A DNA stretch of 64,000 bases. It comes from Bradyrhizobium sp. cir1. GTDB taxonomy: Bacteria > Pseudomonadota > Alphaproteobacteria > Rhizobiales > Xanthobacteraceae. Each line of letters begins with the position of its first letter. Position 1 is the first letter of the stretch. Made by a program: the position numbers and the translations under genes. Shown piece by piece: positions 23,478 through 31,360 of this stretch. The notes beneath the pieces were generated by a model. That model was not told where the DNA came from, made no database searches, and saw nothing but the letters and a program-made list of their open reading frames with translations. Location of the stretch: contig NZ_JACIHE010000005.1 in assembly GCF_014198245.1 (NCBI RefSeq), positions 124,001 to 188,000 of the forward strand, in the 5' to 3' direction.

Positions 23478-25100
23478 CTACATCGCCAAATCGTGCTCGG
23501 GCAGCCGCTCGCGTTTCGGCTCCGGAATTTCCGTCATCGTCGCTTCCGTCAGAAGCAGGACGCTCGCCACGGAGACGGCATTTTCAAGTGCGGTTCGCAC
23601 GACTTTCACGGGGTCGACGATGCCAGCCTCGACCAGATCGACATAGACCTTGCGGGCCGCATCGAAGCCGAAATTACCTTCGCTGCCGAGCATTCGCGCA
23701 ACCACAACTCCGCCATCGGTAGCGGAATTCTCGGCGATCTGACGTGCCGGCGCTTCGAGTGCGCGCTTCAGGATCTGCACTCCGGTTCGTTCGTCGCCCT
23801 CGCAAGCCGCTTCCTCCTTGGTCACGGCCGCCACCGTTCGAAGCAGCGCAAGTCCGCCGCCGGGAACAATGCCTTCCGCAACCGCCGCTTTGGTCGAGCT
23901 GATGGCGTCGTCGAGGGCTTCCTTTCTCGACTTCATCTCGGCTTCTGTCGGCGCCCCGACCCGGATCACGGCGACGCCGCCCGACAGCTTGGCCAGGCGT
24001 TCCTCGAGCTTCTCCCGATCGTAGTTGCTGGTGGTCTTTTCGATTTCGACCCGAATCTGCGCCAGGCGCGCGTCGATGCGCGAACGGTCGCCGCCGCTGC
24101 CGATCAAGGTGGTGTTCTCCTTGTCGGCAACCACACGCGCGGCGCGGCCGAGCTGCTGTAGCGTGGCACTTTCCAGTTTCAGGCCGATCTCTTCCGAGAT
24201 CACCTGCGCGCCGGTCAAAATCGCAATGTCCTCCAGCATGGCCTTGCGCCGATCGCCGAACCCGGGCGCCTTGACCGCGCAGGACTTGAGCACGCCGCGC
24301 AGCTGGTTGACGATAACAGTCGCCAAAGCTTCGCCCTCGATGTCTTCCGCAATGATCAGGAGCGAGCGGCCGCTTTTGGCGACCTGCTCGAGGAGGGGCA
24401 CGAGGTCGCGCAATGCACCGATCTTGTGATCGCACAGCAGAACGTACGGATCCTGCAGCACCGCCTCCATCCGGTCGGCATCCGTGACGAAATAGGGGGA
24501 GAGGAAGCCGCGATCGAACTTCATTCCTTCGACGACGTCCAGGAACGTCTCTGTCGTCTTCGATTCCTCGACCGAGATGACGCCATCACCGCCGACCTTC
24601 TCGATCGCGTCGGCGACCAGTTCACCGATGGAGGTATCGTTGTGGGCCGAAATCGTGGCGACCTGAGCCTTCTCAGCCCTGGTCTTTACCGGCTTTGCCA
24701 TGGCGCGGAGCGCCGCAATGGCCGCCTGTGTTCCTCGATCCAGACCACGCTTCAGGTCGATTGCGCTCGCGCCGGCAACAACGTTGCGAACTCCATCCGA
24801 CAATATGGCGTGCGCAAGGATAGTAGACGTGCTGGTGCCGTCTCCGACGACGTCGCCCGTCTTCTCGGCGGCCTGACGAAGCACCTGGGCACCAAGATTC
24901 TCCTCGGCATCCCTAAGATCGAACTCCTTCGCGATGGTGACACCGTCGTTGCAGACGATCGGCGCTCCCCAGGCTTTCTGGATCAGAACGGATTTCGACT
25001 TCGGGCCGAGCGTAACGCGCACCGCGTCCGCGAGGAGCGAAGCGCCGCGCAGGACTTTCTCGCGAGCCGCCGAATGGAACAGAACTTGTTTGTGTGCCAT
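23478..25100 (-). CDS. groEL: divergent GroEL-type chaperonin without GGM tail
   Basis: A 540-residue chaperonin subunit. [19 protein letters not shown] and [15 protein letters not shown] are the ATP-binding segments (normally GPKGRNV and GDGTTTATVLA); [18 protein letters not shown] lies in the apical domain and [13 protein letters not shown] in the equatorial domain. The C-terminus ends [15 protein letters not shown] with no Gly-Gly-Met repeats, the hydrophobic tail that works inside the folding chamber. No groES is adjacent. The ATG at 25100 gives the normal family start; a FixK-type box lies 74 bases upstream. It is likely an accessory, condition-specific GroEL paralogue. Confidence 0.93.
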   Translation of the reverse strand: MAHKQVLFHSAAREKVLRGASLLADAVRVTLGPKSKSVLIQKAWGAPIVCNDGVTIAKEFDLRDAEENLGAQVLRQAAEKTGDVVGDGTSTSTILAHAILSDGVRNVVAGASAIDLKRGLDRGTQAAIAALRAMAKPVKTRAEKAQVATISAHNDTSIGELVADAIEKVGGDGVISVEESKTTETFLDVVEGMKFDRGFLSPYFVTDADRMEAVLQDPYVLLCDHKIGALRDLVPLLEQVAKSGRSLLIIAEDIEGEALATVIVNQLRGVLKSCAVKAPGFGDRRKAMLEDIAILTGAQVISEEIGLKLESATLQQLGRAARVVADKENTTLIGSGGDRSRIDARLAQIRVEIEKTTSNYDREKLEERLAKLSGGVAVIRVGAPTEAEMKSRKEALDDAISSTKAAVAEGIVPGGGLALLRTVAAVTKEEAACEGDERTGVQILKRALEAPARQIAENSATDGGVVVARMLGSEGNFGFDAARKVYVDLVEAGIVDPVKVVRTALENAVSVASVLLLTEATMTEIPEPKRERLPEHDLAM

Positions 25101-25443
25101 TGGAATGCCTCGGGTGTGACGCCAATGCCGGTATTCGCCAGTCTGTACGACTGCGGTCCGCGTCAATTGATCTTGGTCAACGTGCAGCCGAGGCGGGGTG
25201 ATTTGCGCGGGCGCGTTTGGTGAGGTCGTTGACCAGAACCAGGCCGGGGCAGCCCCGTCTCCCATTACCAGTAGAAGGCTTACCATCGGGATGGCGCTCG
25301 TCTTCGCGGGCGGCAGACGTCCGAGCAGTTGCGCCACTAGCAGGCAAGCGCAGCGCCGAAACCGAGCCTGTCGCCGCGTGACCGCGGCACGGACAACTGT
25401 TACGGTTCGCTCTGCAGGTGCTCCCTTGAGCCCAGCTGAGAAG
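25101..25443. other. groEL upstream region
   Basis: This 343-base gap holds the FixK-type box at 25167-25180. I see no other gene or repeat; the groEL frame stays open upstream but without family resemblance. Confidence 0.6.
25167..25180 (-). promoter_or_regulatory. FixK/FNR-type box
   Basis: TTGATCTTGGTCAA, perfect TTGA-N6-TCAA, centred about 74 bases before the groEL start. Confidence 0.76.
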
Positions 25444-25782
25444 TTAAAGGCCGTGCGAGTTGATTCTCCTGCGCAGGAGATGACATGCATCTTCCAACTG
25501 AGTTTGAAGGTTCTCGATGTTCACCAGCAGCTCGTCTGCTTGTCGCCGCTCGCGGGTCCCGAACGCAAAACCGTCGCGCAGGTTTGTGACCCGATTGACC
25601 TGCTTGCGTCCGGCCGCGACTCTGTGTTCGGCGAACTCGAGTTGCTCCAGATCGTGGCTAAGCTTGTCCTCTTCTTTGATCAGCATCTTGGTGATCGTGT
25701 TTCGGCTATCAGGCGTGAGATCATTGCTGCTTAGCCGGCGGATGTAGTGGTCGATGTTCGCCCAAGCGATGTATTGATCCAT
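25444..25782 (-). CDS. hypothetical helical protein
   Basis: A 112-residue soluble, helix-rich protein ([39 protein letters not shown]) with no recognised family. Heptad-like spacing suggests a coiled coil over residues about 35-105. The ATG at 25782 has GGGAGAG upstream, a strong ribosome site. No FixK-type box precedes it. Confidence 0.65.
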   Translation of the reverse strand: MDQYIAWANIDHYIRRLSSNDLTPDSRNTITKMLIKEEDKLSHDLEQLEFAEHRVAAGRKQVNRVTNLRDGFAFGTRERRQADELLVNIENLQTQLEDACHLLRRRINSHGL

Positions 25783-26086
25783 GGCGCACTCTCCCGCACG
25801 TCACTCGCTACTTGGTACCCGTTCCATGTTACCACTGCGAAGCTGGGCAGCGAAGATGGAGCCTCCGTCTCGTGAGGTATCATGGTAAGGCGAATGGTGG
25901 CGGCAATCTAGAGGTCCCGCTTGATCCGGATCATGCCGCAAATTGCGCGAAACGAATAGCGTGTAGCTTCGCCACGTTACGTCCACCGAGTGACCGCCGA
26001 GGTCCATCACCCTGGCCTCGGCGGCTCAATTTTGTCCGGGGCGATGAGGCTATCGATGTAAATGGACGTACCGCGGGAATGAGCCG
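25783..26086. other. intergenic region with imperfect FixK-like site
   Basis: This 304-base divergent region has no gene. TTGATCCGGATCAT at 25921-25934 matches the FixK pattern except for the last base. Confidence 0.5.
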
Positions 26087-26305
26087 ATGCCCACTTACTA
26101 CTTCGATCTGAAGGACGGCGTGCCCGTCCGCGACAAATCGGGACTGGATCTTGTCAGTGATGGCGCTGCCATCGCGCACAGCAAGACGCTGGCCGAAGAG
26201 GTGCGCAGAGAGAAGCCGAAAGGCCATCCGGAACTCCGGATCGTCGTCATTGACGAGAGCGGCCGGGAAGTTCACCGCGAACAGATCTATGCAACTGCGA
26301 CCTGA
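26087..26305 (+). CDS. DUF6894 family small protein
   Basis: A 72-residue cytosolic protein with the family opening PTYYFDLKDGVPVRDKSGLD and a central helix carrying AIAHSKTLAEEVRRE, then LRIVVIDESGREV. The family is common in rhizobia and its function is unknown. The ATG at 26087 starts the domain directly. Confidence 0.8.
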   Translation: MPTYYFDLKDGVPVRDKSGLDLVSDGAAIAHSKTLAEEVRREKPKGHPELRIVVIDESGREVHREQIYATAT

Positions 26306-26400
26306 ACGCCGGTAAAGGAATGTGGCGCAGGCTACCTGTCCGCAGGGGATCACAGCCTCTGATGCGGACAGCAAATCTCACCGCGAAATTCGGCCCCACA

Positions 26401-26414
26401 TTGATTTGGCGCAA
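26401..26414 (+). promoter_or_regulatory. variant FixK/FNR-type box
   Basis: TTGATTTGGCGCAA fits the looser TTG(A/C)-N6-(T/G)CAA consensus. Its centre is 110 bases before the ATG at 26517. Confidence 0.45.
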
Positions 26415-26516
26415 AGTCGCAAGCCAGTCGGCTTTTAGCGTAGCCTAAGGCGGCGGGAGAGGCTTTTGTCCCTCGCGGCCGGTCTTGAACAGAAGGTGCC
26501 TCGCGGGGGGAGCATC

Positions 26517-26714
26517 ATGAAGCGGCAGCACATCAAGCAGACCGTCTCGTTTCAGGTCCGCCTTTCAGCATGGGCGAAACAGCTTCGTGAGCAGGCCAGC
26601 AAATTGAAGCCAGGCGACGAGCGCGACGACCTGCTCGCAAAGGTTTGTCAGGCCGACGTCGCAGCTCGCCTGGATGAGTGGGTCAACTCCCGGGGTCTTC
26701 GACCACCGAAGTAG
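26517..26714 (+). CDS. small hypothetical protein
   Basis: A 65-residue, basic, helical cytosolic protein: VSFQVRLSAWAKQLREQASK, then PGDERDDLLAKVCQADVAARL and a short tail. GGGGGG lies just upstream of the ATG at 26517. I recognise no named domain, though short proteins of this look are common in Bradyrhizobium. Confidence 0.6.
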   Translation: MKRQHIKQTVSFQVRLSAWAKQLREQASKLKPGDERDDLLAKVCQADVAARLDEWVNSRGLRPPK

Positions 26715-26879
26715 GATTGTCCTGCTTCCGGCTGGATGTGGGCCGAACGTCCTGTCGTCTTCGCGCACAGCGTCAACCCGAATCGGCCCTCTTGAGCTGA
26801 CCGGCTTGAGATGAGTGCCATGGCCCCTATTCCTGGCCTGCCTCGTTCCGGGGGTCTGCGTACCGGCTGCCTTAAAGCA

Positions 26880-27365
26880 CTATGGTTTTCGGCTGTTTGC
26901 CGGCGGCGCGAATATCTGATTGACCGGGGAGTGCTCGCCGGCAGGAACGCCGATGACAATGAATCCGCGGTCCATTGAGGTGTGACAGGTGTTGCAGCCA
27001 TTGGTCAGCACGCGCATGGAAACAGCGAACTTGCGATCATCTTTGGCGGCGATCGCGTCGGCTACCGAGAGAAGTGGGTCCGTCATCGTGGTTACGTTGC
27101 TGACGGGGATTGCCGGGTAGAAAATGGCTGCTTCGGCCAAGCTGTTCGTCAACTGGCGCAGCTCATACGCGGCCAGGTCCCAGTTCTTCGCCTTGCCTGC
27201 ATACCAAAGCTTCAGATGTTGAACCTGCGCAGTGTTCATGACCTCGGTTAGGCGAGGTGCATACTTTCCGGCATTCGGCGAGGGCTGAAAGTCAGATTGA
27301 GCAATCGCAGACGTCACCAGGCTCGCAGGGATCGCCAGAACCATCAACCAATTCCGTAGCGTCAT
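26880..27365 (-). CDS. secreted monoheme cytochrome c-like protein
   Basis: A 161-residue periplasmic protein with a signal peptide ending near TSAIAQ. It has HLKLWYAGKAKNWDLAAYE and one heme motif CNTCH at residues 124-128, in LTNGCNTCH. This is the same domain as the first half of the diheme cytochrome at 20874-21593, so the two are paralogues. No clear Met ligand follows the motif closely. A variant FixK-type box lies 60 bases upstream. It could be a redox carrier or a heme sensor. Confidence 0.82.
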   Translation of the reverse strand: MTLRNWLMVLAIPASLVTSAIAQSDFQPSPNAGKYAPRLTEVMNTAQVQHLKLWYAGKAKNWDLAAYELRQLTNSLAEAAIFYPAIPVSNVTTMTDPLLSVADAIAAKDDRKFAVSMRVLTNGCNTCHTSMDRGFIVIGVPAGEHSPVNQIFAPPANSRKP

Positions 27366-27418
27366 TCGATCAATCCAATTGATGATGGATTACGCTATCA
27401 GGGTGTGAAGGCGGCATC

Positions 27419-27432
27419 TTGCGCTGAATCAA
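27419..27432 (-). promoter_or_regulatory. variant FixK/FNR-type box
   Basis: TTGCGCTGAATCAA fits TTG(A/C)-N6-(T/G)CAA. Its centre is 60 bases before the cytochrome start at 27365. Confidence 0.55.
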
Positions 27433-27515
27433 TCATGGACACGACACTATGGCGCATGTGGCCCGGATGCTCCGCCAACCGGTGCCGCGGTATAACGCGC
27501 GATCAGGTGTCGCGC

Positions 27516-28400
27516 TTACACGCAGATCTGCGCACCTCCCTTCAGCTTCACCGGAATCTTCAGGTAGCGTACCCCATTGGCTTCGGCCGCCGGGAATTTG
27601 CCGGCACGGATGTTGACCTGGATGGAGGGCAACAGCAGCCTCGGCGCCGATAGCTTGGCGTCGCGCGCCTGGCGCACGGTCACGAATTCGTCTTCCGAAA
27701 CGCCGTCCTTGACGTGGATGTTGTTCTCGCGCTGCTCACGGACCGTGGTCTCCCAGGCGAAACTGTCACGGCCCGGAGCCTTGTAGTCGTGACACATGAA
27801 CAGCCGTGTCTGCTGCGGCAAAGCCAGCAGCCGCCTGATCGAGCGATAAAGCTTATGAGCGTCGCCGCCGGGGAAGTCGGCGCGCGCCGTGCCGTAGTCC
27901 GGCATGAACAGGGTGTCCCCAACGAACACGGCATCTTCGACCTTATAGGAGATGTCCGCCGGCGTATGCCCCGGGGTGTAGAGAACTTCGACATTGAGTT
28001 CCCCGAGATTGAAGCGCTCGCCGTCCCGGAACAGGTGATCGAAGTCGCTGCCGTCGGTCTTCAGGGCGGCCGCGTTGAAGATCGGGCGGAAGATGCGCTG
28101 CACGTCCTTGATGTGCTCGCCGATGCCGATCTTTGCGCCGGTCTTCGCCTTGATGAAGGGTGCGCCCGAGAGATGGTCGGCATGCGCATGAGTCTCCAGC
28201 ACCCATTCGACAGTGTTGCCCGCCTCCTCAGCGGCTGCGAGCATCGCCTCGACGGAACGCGTGTCCACTTCGCCTGAACTGTGGTCGTAGTCGAACACCG
28301 GGTCGATGATCGCGGCCTTTCTCGTCGTCGGATCGGCGATGAGGTAGCTCACCGTATTGGTTGGCTCGTCGAAGAACGCTCGGATGATCGGTTGTGACAT
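27516..28400 (-). CDS. blh: MBL-fold persulfide dioxygenase (Blh/ETHE1-like)
   Basis: A 294-residue cytosolic metallo-beta-lactamase-fold protein. LETHAHADHLSG is the HxHxDH metal motif, YTPGHTPADIS and VFVGDTLFMPDYG supply the third His and bridging Asp, and MCHDYK the last ligand. This layout is that of ETHE1/Blh persulfide dioxygenases, which oxidise glutathione persulfide to sulfite. It is divergent from the BigR-type repressor gene with a palindromic operator between, as in the Xylella and Agrobacterium bigR loci. Confidence 0.9.
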   Translation of the reverse strand: MSQPIIRAFFDEPTNTVSYLIADPTTRKAAIIDPVFDYDHSSGEVDTRSVEAMLAAAEEAGNTVEWVLETHAHADHLSGAPFIKAKTGAKIGIGEHIKDVQRIFRPIFNAAALKTDGSDFDHLFRDGERFNLGELNVEVLYTPGHTPADISYKVEDAVFVGDTLFMPDYGTARADFPGGDAHKLYRSIRRLLALPQQTRLFMCHDYKAPGRDSFAWETTVREQRENNIHVKDGVSEDEFVTVRQARDAKLSAPRLLLPSIQVNIRAGKFPAAEANGVRYLKIPVKLKGGAQICV

Positions 28401-28445
28401 TTCGGGGGCCTCCTGATGTCGTCGTTCCTGGTCTTGACGAATATA

Positions 28446-28459
28446 TTAGCAGTTGCTAA
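28446..28459. promoter_or_regulatory. probable BigR/SqrR operator
   Basis: TTAGCAGTTGCTAA, a 6-bp inverted repeat in an AT-rich stretch (ATATATTAGC...GCTAAATAAG), sits between the divergent blh and bigR genes. Position and AT-rich TTAGC/GCTAA arms fit the operators of this repressor class. Confidence 0.7.
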
Positions 28460-28494
28460 ATAAGCAATGCCTAAAGTAATGGGGAGCAAGGCCG

Positions 28495-28827
28495 ATGGCC
28501 TCTTCGACGTTCGATCCGGAAACTTTTGAGAAGCAGGCCGTCGAGGTTGCCTCCATCCTACGGGCGCTCGCCAATGAGCGCCGGTTGATGATCCTGTGCA
28601 GGCTCGTTGAATGCGGCGAGGACAACGTGAGCTCCCTCGCCGAAGTCGTGGGGCTATCGCAATCGGCCCTGTCGCAACACCTCGCTAAAATGCGCGAGGA
28701 GGGTCTCGTCACTTTCCGCAGGGAAAGCCAGACGCTTTGGTATCGTATCGCCGATCCGCGCATCGAGCAGCTCTTTGCCACGCTGCACAAACTGTTTTGC
28801 GCGCCTGTCAAAGCCAAGGGCAGATAA
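28495..28827 (+). CDS. bigR: ArsR-family persulfide/redox sensor (BigR/SqrR type)
   Basis: A 110-residue winged-helix repressor. LANERRLMILCRLVECGE and LSQSALSQHLAKMREEGLV (recognition helix) are typical ArsR. Cys35 in the ILCRL segment and Cys102 in LFCAPV sit at the positions of the two redox-active cysteines of BigR and SqrR, which form a di- or tetrasulfide with sulfane sulfur and release DNA. The family's metal-binding CVC motif of ArsR/SmtB is absent. It would repress both divergent transcripts. Cys40 is an extra cysteine. Confidence 0.88.
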   Translation: MASSTFDPETFEKQAVEVASILRALANERRLMILCRLVECGEDNVSSLAEVVGLSQSALSQHLAKMREEGLVTFRRESQTLWYRIADPRIEQLFATLHKLFCAPVKAKGR

Positions 28828-28846
28828 TCCAGAGAAGGAATTGAGA

Positions 28847-29395
28847 ATGTCGCTATCTCTTATCAATCCAACTGACGCCCGCCGTCTTCTCGGCAATGGT
28901 GCTGTCCTCATCGACATCCGCGAGGCCGACGAGCACGCGCGCGAGAAGATACTCGGTGCGCGAAACCTGCCATTGTCGAAGCTCGGCGAAGCCGATCTCG
29001 CCGCAGATCCGGGCACGCCGATCATCTTTCACTGCAAGAGCGGCGCCCGCACTCAAGCCAACGGATCGCGGCTCGCGGCGAAGCTTGATGGAACCTGCGA
29101 TGCTTTCATCATCGGCGGTGGGCTCGACGCCTGGCGAAAGGCAGGTCTGCCGGTCGCGACCGACCGGCGCCAACCGCTCGAGCTTCAACGTCAGGTGCAG
29201 ATCGGCGCCGGAAGTCTTGCGTTCTTCGGAACGCTGCTCGGCCTCCTGATCTCGCCCTGGTTCTTCGTCGTGCCGGCTTTCGTCGGTGCCGGACTGATGA
29301 CCGCCAGAGTCACCGGCTTTTGTGGCATGGCCCGCATCCTGATGCGGGCACCCTGGAACCGCGGCCACTACGGTGCGCCGGCGCAAGCCGCGTAA
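28847..29395 (+). CDS. rhodanese with C-terminal DUF2892 membrane anchor (YgaP-like)
   Basis: A 182-residue inner-membrane sulfurtransferase. Residues about 1-110 form one rhodanese domain with active-site Cys63 in FHCKSGARTQ. Residues about 115-165 contain two membrane helices of the DUF2892 type (GSLAFFGTLLGLLISPWFFV; VGAGLMTARVTGFCGMARIL). E. coli YgaP has the same design. It would move sulfane sulfur near the membrane. It begins 20 bases after bigR and is followed by a TauE exporter, forming a bigR-rhodanese-tauE operon. Confidence 0.9.
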   Translation: MSLSLINPTDARRLLGNGAVLIDIREADEHAREKILGARNLPLSKLGEADLAADPGTPIIFHCKSGARTQANGSRLAAKLDGTCDAFIIGGGLDAWRKAGLPVATDRRQPLELQRQVQIGAGSLAFFGTLLGLLISPWFFVVPAFVGAGLMTARVTGFCGMARILMRAPWNRGHYGAPAQAA

Positions 29396-29418
29396 CGCGT
29401 GAATTGAGGAGTTTTCCC

Positions 29419-30198
29419 ATGCTGGCGCTGACCCAGGGCGCGCTCGGTATTGCCTCCGGCTCGTTGGTCGGCTTTTCGCTGGGACTGGTCGGAGGCGGCG
29501 GCTCTATTCTGGCCGTCCCGCTCCTGATCTATCTGGTCGGGGTACCGGATCCGCATGTCGCGATCGGGACTAGCGCCATCGCCGTCGCAGCGAACGCTGC
29601 CGTTAACCTGGCGAACCATATTCGCGCCGGTAACGTGAAGTGGCGCTGGGCCTCGGTGTTCGCGCTCGCAGGCATGGCTGGTGCCTTTCTCGGCTCTACT
29701 CTCGGCAAGATCATCGATGGTCAGAAGCTGCTCGCCTTGTTCGCCATCGTCATGTTGGTGGTTGGCATCCTGATGCTGAAGGGGCGCTCCGGCGAGGGCG
29801 AGCCGTCGGTCAGGCTCAACCGGGAAAATCTTCCGAAGCTTCTGGCTTTGGGGCTCGTCACGGGGGCGTTGTCCGGCTTCTTCGGGATCGGTGGCGGCTT
29901 CCTGATCGTGCCCGCTCTGATCGCCGCCACCGGCATGCCGATCTTGTACGCGGTGGGTTCATCGCTCTTGGCAGTCGCCGCCTTCGGGCTGACCACCGCG
30001 GCGAACTACGCCGTGTCCGGCTTTGTGGATTGGTCTCTCGCCACGTTGTTTGTTGTCGGCGGCGTCCTTGGCGGGCTTCTCGGCGCCCACTCCGCGACCT
30101 CGCTTGCTCGCCGCAAGGGCGCGTTGAACACTGTATTTGCGGCGCTCATATTCGCGGTGGCGGTCTATATGCTGGTCCGCAATCTCGACCTGATGTGA
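29419..30198 (+). CDS. TauE/SafE family exporter of the BigR operon
   Basis: A 259-residue inner-membrane permease. The two repeat halves open with LGLVGGGGSILAVPLLIYL and GFFGIGGGFLIVPALIAA, a clear TauE/SafE signature. In the bigR operons of plant-associated bacteria such a protein is thought to export sulfite made by Blh, which makes the job here likely. It follows the rhodanese gene by 23 bases. It is distinct from the TauE/SafE gene at 2918-3670. Confidence 0.9.
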   Translation: MLALTQGALGIASGSLVGFSLGLVGGGGSILAVPLLIYLVGVPDPHVAIGTSAIAVAANAAVNLANHIRAGNVKWRWASVFALAGMAGAFLGSTLGKIIDGQKLLALFAIVMLVVGILMLKGRSGEGEPSVRLNRENLPKLLALGLVTGALSGFFGIGGGFLIVPALIAATGMPILYAVGSSLLAVAAFGLTTAANYAVSGFVDWSLATLFVVGGVLGGLLGAHSATSLARRKGALNTVFAALIFAVAVYMLVRNLDLM

Positions 30199-30242
30199 CG
30201 AGACTCATTGCTCGACTGTCTGTTCCTCGGGCCGCCTCGCTT

Positions 30243-30305
30243 TAGCCCGGATGGAACTCCACGCAATCCGGGTGTATCCTCGCGCGCGCTGTCCCGGATT
30301 ACGCG
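30243..30305. repeat. short palindromic repeat (TAGCCCGGAT type)
   Basis: TAGCCCGGATGGA...AATCCGGGTG and CCCGGATTACGCGG form imperfect inverted arms after the tauE gene. It has the look of a repeat common in this genus. Confidence 0.5.
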
Positions 30306-30386
30306 GAGCCAGTCATCGGGCGGCGCTTTGCGCCGACCCGTTGGCGCCATCCCGGCTACCATCTCCTCCCAGACGCGAGCCCGCCC

Positions 30387-30860
30387 ATGACCATATCCGT
30401 CATCGAACAGGCAAAAATCCAGGCGCAGGTGCTGGTGCCGCTGGTCAAGGCATTGCAGGCCGAACTCGGCGAGGCGCGCGCCAACGCGCTGGTGCGCAAG
30501 GCGCTCCGCGATCTCTATCGCCGCTTCGGCGAGGAATTCTGGAAAGCGAAGAACGAGAGCGATCTCGGCAAGGCCGTCTCGTCGGCCTTCAGGACCTATG
30601 CCCGCGACGATGCGCTCGCCTATGACGTGATCGAACAGACGGCGGACGCCTTCGCGTTCGACGTGACGCGCTGCGCCTATGCCGAGTTCTACAAGGCGCT
30701 CGGCGAGCCCGAGCTCGGCTTTCTCCTGATCTGCACTGCCGACTTTGCGACCGCGGAAGGGTTCGGTCCCGACATCAGGCTCACGCGCACGCAAACCATC
30801 ATGCAAGGCGCCGACCATTGCGACTTCCGCTACCGGCGCGATGGAGGCGGATCACAGTGA
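30387..30860 (+). CDS. L-2-amino-thiazoline-4-carboxylic acid hydrolase-like protein
   Basis: A 157-residue cytosolic protein. CAYAEFYKALGEPELGFLLI, FGPDIRLTRTQTIMQGADHC and DFRYR match the family named for Pseudomonas ATC hydrolase, which opens the thiazoline ring in L-cysteine production. The conserved Cys pair (residues in TRCAYAEF and LLICTADF) and the terminal CDFRYR are present. Most family members are uncharacterised, so the reaction is uncertain. It overlaps into an operon with the next small gene, whose start lies eight bases past its stop. Confidence 0.72.
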   Translation: MTISVIEQAKIQAQVLVPLVKALQAELGEARANALVRKALRDLYRRFGEEFWKAKNESDLGKAVSSAFRTYARDDALAYDVIEQTADAFAFDVTRCAYAEFYKALGEPELGFLLICTADFATAEGFGPDIRLTRTQTIMQGADHCDFRYRRDGGGSQ

Positions 30861-30868
30861 GGGGAACG

Positions 30869-31111
30869 ATGCGGGCGAGCTGTCTTGCCGTGGCGATGCT
30901 GACGCTGATGGCGTCACGCGCCGACGCCGCGATGATCGACTGGCAGGCCGAGCTCCAGCGCTGCCGCACGCTGCGCCAGAACGTGGCGCCGCTGCTGCAG
31001 GCCGGCGAAGGGATATCCGCCGTCGGCCGGTCCAACAGATCCGTCCGCCGCTGCATCTGGGCCCAGCGCATGGCGATGCGGAAGAAGATCCCGGGCGCGG
31101 AGGTGTGGTAG
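30869..31111 (+). CDS. small secreted hypothetical protein
   Basis: An 80-residue protein with a signal peptide (RASCLAVAMLTLMASRADAA) and a mature part of about 60 residues containing two Cys (ELQRCRTLRQN and RRCIWAQRM) that could form one disulfide. GAGGGG precedes the ATG at 30869. It follows the previous gene by eight bases. No family recognised. Confidence 0.6.
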   Translation: MRASCLAVAMLTLMASRADAAMIDWQAELQRCRTLRQNVAPLLQAGEGISAVGRSNRSVRRCIWAQRMAMRKKIPGAEVW

Positions 31112-31117
31112 CACTCC

Positions 31118-31196
31118 GTCATTGCGAGCGCAGCGAAGTAACCCAGACGGTCACCGCGGAAAGATTCTGGATTGCTTCGCTGCGCTCGCAATGACG
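31118..31196. repeat. palindromic repeat (GTCATTGCGAGCGCAGCGAAG type)
   Basis: GTCATTGCGAGCGCAGCGAAG at the left is mirrored by CTTCGCTGCGCTCGCAATGAC at the right. A second copy lies at 31894-31979. Confidence 0.85.
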
Positions 31197-31227
31197 ACGT
31201 GGAAGCGGTGCGCGCCATTCTATGACC

Positions 31228-31360
31228 GTCACCCCGCGCAACGGCGAAGCCGTTGTCGCTGGAGGCGCTCGCCTCTTCGGCGAGGCTCCCGGCACGATGC
31301 ATTTGCATCGCGCCACTTGCGCCTGCAGCGACAACCGCTTAGCGGTTGCGCGGGGATGAC
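31228..31360. repeat. palindromic repeat (GTCACCCCGCGCAAC type)
   Basis: GTCACCCCGCGCAAC...GAAGCCGTTGTCGCTG is mirrored by CAGCGACAACCGCTTAGCGG and GTTGCGCGGGGATGAC. The Nudix gene on the minus strand ends inside this element. Confidence 0.8.

Noticed and set aside
25921..25934. TTGATCCGGATCAT as a FixK-type box
   Set aside because: The final base breaks the palindrome, and it is 150 or more bases from either neighbouring start. It is noted as a near match only.
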